Source: Alphaproteobacteria bacterium (GTDB taxonomy: Bacteria; Pseudomonadota; Alphaproteobacteria; Rs-D84). Taken from it: a stretch of DNA of 45,348 nucleotides. The position numbers and the translations under genes were made by a program. Position 1 is the first letter of the stretch. Each line of letters starts with the position of its first letter. Positions 7,134 through 15,946 of this stretch are shown here, one piece after another. The notes under the pieces are model-generated. The model worked only from the letters and a program-made list of their open reading frames with translations, was not told the origin of the DNA and did not search any database. The stretch covers positions 1-45,348 of the forward strand of contig JAFZVH010000042.1 in NCBI GenBank assembly GCA_017617915.1, read 5' to 3'.

Positions 7134-8264
7134 CTAGAACTGCAATCTTAAACGAACGCCAACATCTATCAGACCAATGCGACCGCTTTCGTACCAATTT
7201 GTATAGTGATAAACGCTGTCATAGTCCGCCTGAACTTCGTTGCCCAGTCCATCAGCCAACCATTCTGTCTGGGATAATACAATACTGCCCGAAGTCTTTA
7301 CTTTACCTAAATTGGCATAGCGCGCAAAGAAATCAACCCTGATGCCTTCGCCCATATCGGTTGTAATACCGGCTTCGGCCATAAATGCCATCTGTTCAGT
7401 TGTGCCGCCGTTATGATATGCGTAAATATCCGACACGCCTGTCAAAACACCCGCCTGATTTATTGTAGTCCCCAAATCTTCTATGATTTTATAGTAAGAC
7501 CCATCGTAAACAACATAATCTGAAATCGTATTCAGCGACAACCCAACACCAACACCAATATATGGACGCAATGAACCACCCGCCAAATAACCAGTGTAAG
7601 AATCAAGGTTATAGTATATGTTCAACATAGTTGTATTCGCGGTAATCGCACCACCTTCGACCGCAGCAGTCACATCGGCAATATAACTGTCGTCAACAGC
7701 GGTCTGAACTTTATCTGGATAACTTAACCCAGAATAACGCGTGTAAGAAAAATCTACACGAAAATCGTTGTTCAGCGACGCACCAACAGAAACCTGCAAT
7801 GGAATTACTGTATCAGATTCAAAATCAGCCGTTGCAAAAGCACCGGGAACCGTAAAAGAATCTTTTTCGCCGATATAGTCTGCCTTCATACCACCCATAA
7901 TACTTGCAGCATACGAAACAGAAAGTCCGATATACAAACCACTGTCCGCCAAACGGTCATAATCTGTGGGTTGATAATACCGCCGCCCCGCCGCCGTTGC
8001 ATTTGAACCCAAACGCGGTAAAGAGCCCGTCACACGCGTTGGCGCCGCCGCAACCCCAGAATTTGCCGTCAATACAGAATTATTTGTCGCCGGCAACTGA
8101 ACCACATTGCGTGAATAGGTCGTATCAACCGCATATTGCTGCTGATATTGTACCGGTATTTGGTTCGCATATTGTGCCTGATAAACCGGATAAGCGGCAC
8201 CCGCCACACCAGTGGCGAACGCATAAAATACTGTCAAAGCGGCAGAAACACTAACTTTCCTCAT
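7134..8264 (-). CDS. Outer-membrane beta-barrel protein (376 aa)
   Basis: A signal peptide (cleavage probably after ATGVAGA) is followed by a Tyr/Gln/Ala-rich low-complexity region to about residue 85. After it come alternating aromatic/hydrophobic strands (GLYIGLSVSYAA, LQVSVGASL, RVDFSYTRYSG, LRPYIGVGVGLSL) and a terminal Phe (RLRLQF), the usual outer-membrane insertion signal. The pattern fits an OmpA-transmembrane-like or Opa-like surface barrel; the ligand or role is unknown. AAAGAGA precedes the ATG, and a -10 TATAAT lies at 8291-8296. It is first in an operon with the secreted protein downstream. Confidence 0.8.
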   Translation of the reverse strand: MRKVSVSAALTVFYAFATGVAGAAYPVYQAQYANQIPVQYQQQYAVDTTYSRNVVQLPATNNSVLTANSGVAAAPTRVTGSLPRLGSNATAAGRRYYQPTDYDRLADSGLYIGLSVSYAASIMGGMKADYIGEKDSFTVPGAFATADFESDTVIPLQVSVGASLNNDFRVDFSYTRYSGLSYPDKVQTAVDDSYIADVTAAVEGGAITANTTMLNIYYNLDSYTGYLAGGSLRPYIGVGVGLSLNTISDYVVYDGSYYKIIEDLGTTINQAGVLTGVSDIYAYHNGGTTEQMAFMAEAGITTDMGEGIRVDFFARYANLGKVKTSGSIVLSQTEWLADGLGNEVQADYDSVYHYTNWYESGRIGLIDVGVRLRLQF

Positions 8265-8290
8265 TCTCTTTGTACTACCTTTCTTGAGAT

Positions 8291-8296
8291 ATTATA
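8291..8296 (-). promoter_or_regulatory. -10 box for the outer-membrane protein operon
   Basis: A perfect TATAAT on the minus strand gives a predicted start near 8284, about 20 bases before the ATG at 8264. The -35 is weak (T-rich), so an activator may help. Confidence 0.5.
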
Positions 8297-8333
8297 TCAT
8301 AAAAAAGGCATTAAAAAAAGCGTTTTAATAAAA

Positions 8334-8362
8334 AACAAAAAACGGATCCAATTTGGACCCGT
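8334..8362 (-). terminator. Rho-independent terminator after the porin-like gene
   Basis: On the minus strand ACGGGTCCA pairs with TGGATCCGT across a short loop with one G-U pair, followed by a T run. It lies 25 bases past the stop at 8388. Confidence 0.8.
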
Positions 8363-8387
8363 CTTTTATTGGTTTTCTGTTCAAACC

Positions 8388-9431
8388 TTAGAAACGAACA
8401 TTGGCACGAACACCAACTTCCGCTTTGACATCGGTACCATTTTGAGAATTCTTGTGAGAATCATCAAATGTGTATTCACCAAACAAAGCGATTTGAACAC
8501 TGTCTGAAATTTGGTTTGCAACCGACGCAGACAAAATGTATTCGTTCCAACCATCGTGCATATTTTTTGTTTCGCTAAGCAACTTGTCAACAACCGCCTG
8601 TTGATGCGCCGCTGTTGCAGGCGCCTGTGGTGCGTTCAATTTAGTATGAATAGATTTTACACCATTATCGGTATGTTCAACAAATCTGAAACCGCCACCA
8701 AACGACCAATTATCGTTTATCTGATAGAAAGCATTTGTTCCAACAGTAATTTCCTTAGTCGATTTCAAATCAACAGAAATTTCATCTGGGAAACCAACCA
8801 TTCCAAATGTCAAAGGTCCTGCGACAGCAGCACTTTGGTCAATTTTGATTTTGTTGTTATGATTGCCAAATGTTTGCAGGTATTCTGCGAACAAAGACGC
8901 GGTGAACTTCGACCAAGTTTTACCAACTTTGGTTCCTAATACTGCGCCCCAACGACCATTAGAAAAGTTGTCGTATTTAAAATCAACATTACCATTTGTT
9001 AATGTTACAGAACCTTTCATCGGTGAAACGCCAGACAAGTACGCTTCGCCATAAACATCCCATGCAATATTATCCAATGTTTCAATCGCACGATAGTTCA
9101 AGCCTAAACGGCCACGATGCATACCTTTGCGGTCAATGTCATCATTTTGTGTCCAACCCAACAATACATATGTGCTTAAACGGTCTGTGATACCATAACC
9201 AAAGTCTTCGGTAAAACGCCACACTGGGAATTCTTCCGCCCCATCGTGATCTTTGATTTTCAATGCGTCCGTATGGTCCGCCTTTTTGTACATCACACCT
9301 GCGCCAGTTTTTGAAGCAAATTCACCGGCCTTTGGAATGAACAGTGGATTTTCCATATTTGTTGTAACCGCCGCCATCGCAGATGTTGCCATTGTTGCGG
9401 ATGCAACCGCTATACCTAAAAGTTTTTTCAT
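8388..9431 (-). CDS. Porin-like outer-membrane beta-barrel protein (347 aa)
   Basis: A clear signal peptide is present (MKKLLGIAVASATMATSAMA). The rest alternates hydrophobic and polar residues in barrel strands with charged loops and ends in VGVRANVRF, with the terminal Phe typical of BAM substrates. Aromatic girdle residues are frequent (WAVL-, YDNF-, WSKF-type positions). No family name can be given from sequence alone; a general porin or surface adhesin is possible. AAGGA lies 8 bases before the ATG. It has its own terminator, and an unusual repeated promoter region lies upstream. Confidence 0.8.
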   Translation of the reverse strand: MKKLLGIAVASATMATSAMAAVTTNMENPLFIPKAGEFASKTGAGVMYKKADHTDALKIKDHDGAEEFPVWRFTEDFGYGITDRLSTYVLLGWTQNDDIDRKGMHRGRLGLNYRAIETLDNIAWDVYGEAYLSGVSPMKGSVTLTNGNVDFKYDNFSNGRWGAVLGTKVGKTWSKFTASLFAEYLQTFGNHNNKIKIDQSAAVAGPLTFGMVGFPDEISVDLKSTKEITVGTNAFYQINDNWSFGGGFRFVEHTDNGVKSIHTKLNAPQAPATAAHQQAVVDKLLSETKNMHDGWNEYILSASVANQISDSVQIALFGEYTFDDSHKNSQNGTDVKAEVGVRANVRF

Positions 9432-9468
9432 TTTTTTTCCTTATATTTTTATTTGTTGATTACCAACC

Positions 9469-9535
9469 CCCATTATTGGCAAGATTGGTGCCACATTCCC
9501 GACACCGCCCATTATTGGCAACAGTGCCACATTGG
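9469..9535. repeat. Two-unit direct repeat upstream of the porin-like gene
   Basis: CCCATTATTGGCAA at 9469-9482 recurs at 9508-9521, and each copy is followed by a GCCACATT block, with a 39-bp period and a 2-3 base length difference between units. Each unit carries an inverted TTGCCA/TGGCA pair, as an operator might. It lies between the divergent genes at 9431 and 9639. Confidence 0.75.
9478..9493 (-). promoter_or_regulatory. Possible sigma54 (-24/-12) promoter element
   Basis: On the minus strand TGGCAC-N5-TTGCC has GG and GC separated by exactly ten bases, matching the sigma54 consensus except at its last base. It points toward the porin-like gene, which has no good sigma70 promoter in the same stretch. 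The second repeat unit lacks the correct spacing. This is a motif match only; no rpoN gene is visible here. Confidence 0.3.
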
Positions 9536-9594
9536 GAATATAACCCTAGTATGATTGCGCAATATTGAAATAAAGTCAAAAACTTTATTGTACC

Positions 9595-9622
9595 TTGACT
9601 TTTTTGTTGTTTGGTCTATATA
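9595..9622 (+). promoter_or_regulatory. Promoter of the gene at 9639, very short leader
   Basis: The -35 is TTGACT (9595-9600) and the -10 is TATATA (9617-9622), spaced 16 bp. The start is predicted near 9629, about 10 bases before the ATG at 9639. A short ATG frame just upstream ends in a TGA that overlaps the gene's ATG. Confidence 0.6.
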
Positions 9623-9638
9623 TGCAAATGTGGATACG

Positions 9639-10154
9639 ATGAAACAGGAATTTAAAGAACAACTTACGCGCGCATATATGAATTTATTTGATGCGTTGGT
9701 GGATGTGTATATGGCAAGTAATTTGTCAATGGGTCAGTCTTTGTATTTTGCAACCGGCATTATGCGTACCATATTGTCTGATTTGCCACGGTCGCCCGCA
9801 AGTGAATATTTGATTGCCCTGTTCAACACACATAAAACAACAGTTGCAAAAAAATCTATGCTGATGCCTGATGCGCCGACCACACTGGATGGAACGGTTG
9901 TTATGCCAAATAAAGTACGCAAAGTCGAAGCCACACTTAGCAATCTTGCGGCAGAAATAGACAAGCTCGATATGCTAATGTTGGTACAAAATTTCAAAAT
10001 GCCGGAACTGCCACCATTGCCAGAGATTGTTATTCAAAACGACATACGTAAAAGCAAACCAGTGTATCATCCACAAGTGAAACAAATTGTTACTGCGCCG
10101 GCCGCATTTATCAAAAACTATAACCTGCGCAATGCACGCCGCAGAAACAGATAA
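9639..10154 (+). CDS. Hypothetical protein (171 aa)
   Basis: Not recognised. There is no signal peptide or membrane helix. The first 60 residues look helical and amphipathic (FKEQLTRAYMNLFDALVDVYMA). The middle is mixed, the segment PELPPLPEIV is proline-rich, and the tail is strongly basic (NYNLRNARRRNR), which suggests a nucleic-acid or membrane-surface contact. The ATG at 9639 is chosen because a sigma70 promoter ends just upstream; an in-frame ATG at 9555 precedes that promoter and cannot be used by its transcript. There is no Shine-Dalgarno sequence. It is convergent with the M13 peptidase gene. Confidence 0.65.
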   Translation: MKQEFKEQLTRAYMNLFDALVDVYMASNLSMGQSLYFATGIMRTILSDLPRSPASEYLIALFNTHKTTVAKKSMLMPDAPTTLDGTVVMPNKVRKVEATLSNLAAEIDKLDMLMLVQNFKMPELPPLPEIVIQNDIRKSKPVYHPQVKQIVTAPAAFIKNYNLRNARRRNR

Positions 10155-10173
10155 CAATTCGATATCAACCAGT

Positions 10174-12162
10174 TTACCACAAATGAACACGTTTTTCAGG
10201 CGCAACATACATTTTGTTGTCTGGCTTTACACCAAACGCATCGTACCATGCATCGATATGAGGCAAGATTCCATTTACACGATTGCGATTCAATGAATGC
10301 TCGTTCGTTTTTGTTTGTGTGATTTCTTGTTCGGGTCTGATATTACCCGCCCATGCGCCCGCATACGCCAAGAAAAACCGCATATCTGGCGTGAATCCGG
10401 CAACTGTATCTGATCCTTTGCCAAAATTTTTGTATGCTGTATATGATATTGTTACGCCGCCATAATCCGCTAAATTTTCGCCAAGTGTAAATGTACCATT
10501 TGCGTGAATTTCAGGTGCAATTAAAATCTTGTCGAAAAAGTTTTTCATAACATCTGCGCGCTTTTCAAATTCGGACGCATCCGATTTTGTCCACCAATCG
10601 CGCATATTTCCATCCTTGTCAAAATGCCGCCCAGAATCATCGAAACCATGCGTCATTTCGTGCCCAATAATCGCACCAATCGCGCCATAGTTAAACACAT
10701 CGTCGGCATCCATATCAAAGAACGGATATTGTAAAATGCCTGCGGGAAAGCAAATCTCGTTCGTCGATGGATCATAATACGCGTTGATTTCGTGCGCATT
10801 CATATACCACAGGCTAGAGTCTTTTTCTTTACCGATTTTGTTCAACCAAAATTCATCTTCGAACTTTGCAACGCTCAACATATTTTCAAACAAACTTTCG
10901 TTTGCATCGATTGTCAGTTTTGAATAGTCACGCCATTTATCGGGATAACCAATTTTCGCCTTGAACGCATTTAATTTTTCGATCGCCTGCGCGCGCGTTT
11001 CGTCCGACATCCAATCAAGTTTTTCAATACGCAATGCATACGCGCGTCGCAAGTTTTCAACCAATTCCTGCATACGCTTTTTAGCGGCCGCCGGAAAATA
11101 TTTTTTGACATACAGCCGTCCAATTTCTTCACCCAACGTGTTATCCAACATTCCAACCGCGCGTTTCCACCGCGGCTTTTGTTCTTTCTGACCGGACATA
11201 GTCCGATTGAAAAAGTTGAATGCCGTTTCATATGTCGCATCATCCAAAAAAGTTTGCGCGCCCAAAATCACACGATATTTCAGGTAAGATTTTAATAAAT
11301 CTAAATCTGTATCATTTATGATTTTGATGGATTCTGTAATCGCAGATGGTTGAGCAACATTCAGATATTCTGCGGCATTTGCACCGCGGGCATTCAAATA
11401 TTTTTTCCAATCAAAGCCTGCAAATTTGTTTGCAAAATCATCGCGCGACATTTTGTGATAATTCGCATGTGGATCACGCAACTGTTCTTTGGTAAAGAAA
11501 GATTTTGCCATTCTTTCCTCTAGTGCATAGATTTTTTTTGCATCCGCGTTCACACCAAAATTCTTTAATTGCGCCGCGATAAATTCTACATATTTTTTGC
11601 GAATTTCGCGTGTGTGCGTATCATTATCAACATAATAATCACGCGACAGGCCAATGCCACCTTGGGTTATATTATACAGGTAATGTTCGCTGTCTTGTTC
11701 ATCCAGCGCAACCGCGTCACCCCAAAAGGACGAGAAAAACGCGTGATTCCGCCCCAGATATTCGGGCAATTCAAATTTGTTTTGAATTGCATCTATTTCA
11801 TCAAAATATTTTTTGACAGGTTTGGTTTTGTCTGCATTTAATTTCTGGTCATCCATCGCAATTTTATACAGTGTGCCGATTTTACCAGTGTCTGATTCTG
11901 CAATTTCGCGGACGCGCGCAATATTCGTTTCGTTCAAAATTTCAAATGCACCATAGCGTGTATAATCGTCAGGAATCGGATGCGATTTGCGCCACCCCAG
12001 CGTTGCATAATCAAAAAAATCATCCGCCGGATTTACGGTCATATCCATATTTTCCTGTTTTATACCTGTGTGCATTGTTTTACTCCTTTTATAATTCGTG
12101 ACCAAAAGTATGGACACAACAACACAAATAATTCCCAAAACATTTAAAACAATATGCTTCAT
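10174..12162 (-). CDS. M13 family zinc metallopeptidase (neprilysin/PepO-like)
   Basis: This 662-residue oligopeptidase of the neprilysin family has zinc ligands in HEMTH (501-505) and the third ligand in GENLADYGG (561 onward). The NAYYDP motif (460-465) binds the substrate backbone. The C-terminal tail ends HLW, near the family's usual CxVW. The N terminus has one membrane helix (residues about 4-22), so the long form should be anchored and face the periplasm. A strong AAAGGAG lies 7 bases before an internal ATG (Met30, 12075), allowing a soluble form without the helix. The long start is 1 base after the hemW stop, implying translational coupling. Confidence 0.93.
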   Translation of the reverse strand: MKHIVLNVLGIICVVVSILLVTNYKRSKTMHTGIKQENMDMTVNPADDFFDYATLGWRKSHPIPDDYTRYGAFEILNETNIARVREIAESDTGKIGTLYKIAMDDQKLNADKTKPVKKYFDEIDAIQNKFELPEYLGRNHAFFSSFWGDAVALDEQDSEHYLYNITQGGIGLSRDYYVDNDTHTREIRKKYVEFIAAQLKNFGVNADAKKIYALEERMAKSFFTKEQLRDPHANYHKMSRDDFANKFAGFDWKKYLNARGANAAEYLNVAQPSAITESIKIINDTDLDLLKSYLKYRVILGAQTFLDDATYETAFNFFNRTMSGQKEQKPRWKRAVGMLDNTLGEEIGRLYVKKYFPAAAKKRMQELVENLRRAYALRIEKLDWMSDETRAQAIEKLNAFKAKIGYPDKWRDYSKLTIDANESLFENMLSVAKFEDEFWLNKIGKEKDSSLWYMNAHEINAYYDPSTNEICFPAGILQYPFFDMDADDVFNYGAIGAIIGHEMTHGFDDSGRHFDKDGNMRDWWTKSDASEFEKRADVMKNFFDKILIAPEIHANGTFTLGENLADYGGVTISYTAYKNFGKGSDTVAGFTPDMRFFLAYAGAWAGNIRPEQEITQTKTNEHSLNRNRVNGILPHIDAWYDAFGVKPDNKMYVAPEKRVHLW

Positions 12163-12163
12163 T

Positions 12164-13219
12164 TTACTTTACCAACTTTGTTATCAAATCGTCTAATACC
12201 AACATTCCTTTTGCCGTTGCCGCCAATCGGTCGCCGTTAAACGATAGCATATCTGGACAAGATTTTGCAAATTCTAAATTTATAATATTTTTAACATGTT
12301 CATCCAATTTCACCCCGCGCACAGTTCGCAGACCTGTTATAACGCGTTCAATCGCGCGGTCAGCATCTGACATAGGCTCAAACTGTTTATTGCCGCCAAG
12401 TTGTTCATACCAAACACCATTCAACAACACGCGCCCCGCCGCACCTGTACCGATGCCTATGTATGGTTCGCCGTCCCAAACATTTTGATTATGCCGGCAT
12501 TCTTGACCGGGCACGGCATAGTTTGAAACTTCGTACCGCGGCAAACACAAGTTGTCATTTATAGCATTATACATATCTGCCATAGTTTCATTATCCGGCA
12601 TTTCTGGATTGGATTGTCCAAGTGGTGTATTCGGTTCAATTGTCAATTCGTACATAGAACAGTGCGACAAACCAATAGAATTTATTTCTTGGCAAGTTTT
12701 AATTACCGCCGCAACTGTTTCATTTGGCAAACCATATATAAAATCTGCACTGACGCGCAAGCCATGCCGCAATGCGCCATCCAGTGTTCGCCGTGCATCA
12801 TCGGCGGAATGGATGCGTCCAAGAAATTTTAATTTTTCGTCATCGAATGATTGTACGCCAATGGAAATTCTGTTCATGCCGATTTTGGCAAATTCTGAAA
12901 TTTTATTATCGTCAATTGTTTTCGGATTTGCTTCGATAGTGATTTCGGCATCTGGCGCAAGATTTAAATTTTTTCTTATTTCAGTTAGAATCGAATCAAA
13001 AACTTTTGTGGGCATAAGTGACGGCGTTCCGCCACCAAAAAATATTGTAGGGACAGAAATTTTTCCAAGCTGACGGCTGAATAATCTAATTTCTTGGTTT
13101 ATGTTCGATACATATTGGTCCCAATCTGGCGCACTGCATGCGCGGGAAAAAAACGCGCAATACCGACACTTCGCGACACAGAAAGGAACATGAATGTAAA
13201 TATTATGTGCTTTGTTCAT
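12164..13219 (-). CDS. hemW: Radical SAM heme chaperone HemW (coproporphyrinogen oxidase-like)
   Basis: The radical SAM cluster motif CxxxCxxC is at Cys14, Cys18 and Cys21 (VPFCVAKCRYCAF), after the family's IYIHVPFC opening; the SAM-binding GGGTPS is near residue 64. The 351-residue length and the absence of true HemN features support HemW, a heme-trafficking protein, rather than an oxygen-independent coproporphyrinogen oxidase. The start ATG at 13219 has no Shine-Dalgarno sequence and sits 3 bases after a predicted transcription start. The M13 peptidase gene follows at once, giving a two-gene operon. Confidence 0.9.
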   Translation of the reverse strand: MNKAHNIYIHVPFCVAKCRYCAFFSRACSAPDWDQYVSNINQEIRLFSRQLGKISVPTIFFGGGTPSLMPTKVFDSILTEIRKNLNLAPDAEITIEANPKTIDDNKISEFAKIGMNRISIGVQSFDDEKLKFLGRIHSADDARRTLDGALRHGLRVSADFIYGLPNETVAAVIKTCQEINSIGLSHCSMYELTIEPNTPLGQSNPEMPDNETMADMYNAINDNLCLPRYEVSNYAVPGQECRHNQNVWDGEPYIGIGTGAAGRVLLNGVWYEQLGGNKQFEPMSDADRAIERVITGLRTVRGVKLDEHVKNIINLEFAKSCPDMLSFNGDRLAATAKGMLVLDDLITKLVK

Positions 13220-13228
13220 ATCGGATTC

Positions 13229-13256
13229 ATATTACAACCTAAACAAAATCACGCAA
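13229..13256 (-). promoter_or_regulatory. Promoter of hemW, near-leaderless
   Basis: On the minus strand the -35 is TTGCGT (13251-13256) and the -10 is TAATAT (13229-13234), spaced 16 bp. The predicted start at about 13222 leaves a 3-base leader. Confidence 0.6.
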
Positions 13257-13291
13257 GTTATAAATTGCTTTTTCTGGAACCAATTTTGTGA

Positions 13292-13297
13292 TATAAT
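13292..13297 (+). promoter_or_regulatory. -10 box of the outer-membrane protein gene at 13313
   Basis: A perfect TATAAT puts the start near 13304, a 9-base leader. The -35 is poor. AAGGA touches the ATG, too close for normal use. Confidence 0.5.
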
Positions 13298-13312
13298 ATA
13301 ACAAGATAAGGA

Positions 13313-14824
13313 ATGAGAAAGGAACTAATTGCTTTTTTACCGGCGATGGTTTTGCCCTTTGCTGCGCTTGCTGCAAACGAAGGGGTGCCTGTGTATTATC
13401 AACAGACGGCACCCGCAAATGCTAACCAAGTTGGGTATGGTCAGTATGCAAATCAAGGTTATACCAAGTATGTTGGCACATCGGGCAGCAAACAAATTGT
13501 TGGTTCACGTGTGACCACGTATACAGTGGAACGCCCAAAAGTTCAAAATAATTACATATATAATAACTATGCGGCATCTTCGGGGATGACGGTAAACGGC
13601 GTCGCACTGACCCCAGATATGGATTATAAAACCAGTATGTATGCCGGCTATTCGCGCAGGTTTGCGAATTTCGACTTCAAGACAGGTGTGAATTCTATCT
13701 TGAAATGGGACGATATGATTTTTGACGAGATAAATGTTGGCGCACGTCATACTTTTTCGATGAAGAATCTTGATTTGTTCGCGTTTGGTGAATATACGTA
13801 TGGAAAAATGTCAAGTGGCGGTCTGTCAATGGACTATGATTTAGAGCCTTATGATTGGGCGGCGCCAGACCAAGGAATTTTCACAATATCTGTTGGTGAC
13901 CAAACTGGCAAGAGTCAACATTTGCGTCTTGGCATTGGTGCGCGCAACGTATGGGATATAGCGGGTTGGAAACTGTCGCCGGTTTTTGGTTATGAAATAT
14001 TCAAGCACGATTTAAAAATGTCTGATCACCTGTATCCGAACCAAGGCATATACTTGCCGTTGATGACGAATATGGGCGAATATGTCTATGGTGACGAGCA
14101 AGGATATTATTATTCTTTGCCAATTGACGCGGTTCCGCCAGATACTTGGTATCAAGTTTGTATGGGCCCCGAAGATATCAAGGTCGTCGTACAAAGTGGT
14201 TCAACCAGTGGTGCGGTAACGGCATTGGGGACTGCTTTGACAACAACCGATTACACATCTTCTATGGGTGATGTGCCATGGGGCGTGTACCAAGGCGAAT
14301 GCGTTATCATTGGTGGCGATGGCCCGATTAAGGTCGGCGGCGTGACGCATATATACAACACGACTTGGAGTGGTTTCTATATTGGATTAGAGGTTGAAAA
14401 GCAAATGACCTTGTCCGACAAATTGCGCTTTTATTTCCAGGTCAGTTTGCCGAAGTATTCATCCGAAGGCATTTGGCCGAACAGAACAGATTGGCAGCAA
14501 TCGCCAAGTTTCTTGGACGAGGGCAGCAATGGCGCCTATGCTTACGAGGCCGAAATGGAATACAATATGCGTTTGTCTGAGCGGCTGCAGCTGGCAATCA
14601 AAGTTGACACGAACAAATTCCATGTTGGCAATATTCCTGGAAAATTATATGTTGCGCAATATACAGAATTTGTTGTAGATGAAAACGGTCAGTATGTTTT
14701 AGATGACAACGGTTTACCATATCTTGAAACTGTGCCCGCACATACAGAACATATCAGCAATTCATTAAAGAATGCGAACTGGCAATCATTTGGTTTGCAT
14801 CTGGGGCTAAAGTTTGCTTTCTAA
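13313..14824 (+). CDS. Large outer-membrane beta-barrel protein (503 aa)
   Basis: A signal peptide (MRKELIAFLPAMVLPFAALA) is followed by a Tyr/Gln/Asn-rich linker to about residue 95, like that of the barrel protein at 7134-8264. The rest is a long series of beta strands (KTSMYAGYSRRF, LDLFAFGEYTYG, SGFYIGLEVEKQM, LRFYFQVSLPK) ending in LGLKFAF. Two residue-rich loops near 240-330 would face outside. No family is recognised; autotransporter-like or omptin-like roles are not supported by motifs. The gene appears to start an operon with the lytic transglycosylase that begins 18 bases later. Confidence 0.8.
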   Translation: MRKELIAFLPAMVLPFAALAANEGVPVYYQQTAPANANQVGYGQYANQGYTKYVGTSGSKQIVGSRVTTYTVERPKVQNNYIYNNYAASSGMTVNGVALTPDMDYKTSMYAGYSRRFANFDFKTGVNSILKWDDMIFDEINVGARHTFSMKNLDLFAFGEYTYGKMSSGGLSMDYDLEPYDWAAPDQGIFTISVGDQTGKSQHLRLGIGARNVWDIAGWKLSPVFGYEIFKHDLKMSDHLYPNQGIYLPLMTNMGEYVYGDEQGYYYSLPIDAVPPDTWYQVCMGPEDIKVVVQSGSTSGAVTALGTALTTTDYTSSMGDVPWGVYQGECVIIGGDGPIKVGGVTHIYNTTWSGFYIGLEVEKQMTLSDKLRFYFQVSLPKYSSEGIWPNRTDWQQSPSFLDEGSNGAYAYEAEMEYNMRLSERLQLAIKVDTNKFHVGNIPGKLYVAQYTEFVVDENGQYVLDDNGLPYLETVPAHTEHISNSLKNANWQSFGLHLGLKFAF

Positions 14825-14842
14825 GTTTTTTTGGGGGACATT

Positions 14843-15880
14843 ATGCATAGTGCGGTAAAATTTTTTCCGCTTTTGACAGTATTGTTTTGTGGTACGGTGG
14901 TGGCCGATACAGGTGTGTTTGACACAGCGCGCTGGGATGCGATTGTGTCGGGTGTTCGGACGCGTGCGGCGACGGAAAAGGTGTCGGATGCAACGATTGA
15001 CGCGACGCTTCGTTCGCCTGCATTTGTACCGTCAATCGTAAAAAACGACAAAAACCAATCAGAATTCAAATTGACACTGGACGAATATTTGGCGCGGACG
15101 GTGAATGCAGACAGAATTGCAACCGGTCGCAAGATGCACGCAAAATACCCAACAATGTTGTCGCGGGTGGACGCGCGCTATGGTGTGCCGCCGCATGTGT
15201 TGCTTGCCTTTTGGGGGATGGAATCGAACTATGGTGCAACTAAATCGCGGCATCGTTTGGTGGATGCGTTCTTTACACTAATGTATGACGGACGGCGTGA
15301 AACCTTTTTTGTGAACCAGTTGATTGCCTTGATGAAAATTGCAGACAAAAACGGACTGGATATAAATAAAATCCGCGGCAGTTGGGCGGGTGCAATGGGA
15401 CACTTTCAGTTTATACCAACGACACTGGCGCAATACGGCGCAGACGGCAATGGTGACGGCCATATTGATATTATTACCAGTATTGGCGACGCAATGGCCA
15501 GTGCGGGAAATTACCTGAATAAATTGGGCTGGGACAAAACGCAAAGAATTGCGCGTCGCGTCGTTTTACCTGCGAATTTTGATTTGGGCTTGCTGGACGG
15601 CAAGACGAAAAAGCCTTTGACCGAATGGGCGGAAATGGGCGTGACAAACCCAGACGGTACACCGATTCCAACTGGAAATATGGTTGCAGGCTTGGTCGCA
15701 GATGTCGCGAATATTCCCGCGCCAACGGCGCCAGATGAACAAAACCCTGATGCCGATATTCCGCCAATGCCGGTGGTCAGCGCATATTTAACATATCCAA
15801 ATTTTTATAGAATAAAGCAGTGGAATAATTCCAACTGGTACGCGATAGCAATTTCCGAATTGGCCGATAAATTGAAATAA
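14843..15880 (+). CDS. Lytic murein transglycosylase, MltB/SLT_2 family
   Basis: It cleaves the glycan strands of peptidoglycan, forming 1,6-anhydro-muramic ends. The 345-residue protein has a signal peptide (residues 1-21), the catalytic glutamate Glu127 in FWGMESNYG, and the family motif GAMGHFQFIPTT near residue 186. It lacks a lipobox, so it should be soluble in the periplasm, unlike MltB of E. coli. A C-terminal tail has a proline-rich linker (about residues 285-310). The ATG at 14843 follows GGGGGA by 4 bases. It is downstream of an outer-membrane protein gene. Confidence 0.94.
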   Translation: MHSAVKFFPLLTVLFCGTVVADTGVFDTARWDAIVSGVRTRAATEKVSDATIDATLRSPAFVPSIVKNDKNQSEFKLTLDEYLARTVNADRIATGRKMHAKYPTMLSRVDARYGVPPHVLLAFWGMESNYGATKSRHRLVDAFFTLMYDGRRETFFVNQLIALMKIADKNGLDINKIRGSWAGAMGHFQFIPTTLAQYGADGNGDGHIDIITSIGDAMASAGNYLNKLGWDKTQRIARRVVLPANFDLGLLDGKTKKPLTEWAEMGVTNPDGTPIPTGNMVAGLVADVANIPAPTAPDEQNPDADIPPMPVVSAYLTYPNFYRIKQWNNSNWYAIAISELADKLK

Positions 15881-15946
15881 TAAAAATATTGCACTGAACC
15901 GTTTTGTTTGGTACCATTTGGGGGTAAAAACCAAGGATTTTATATT

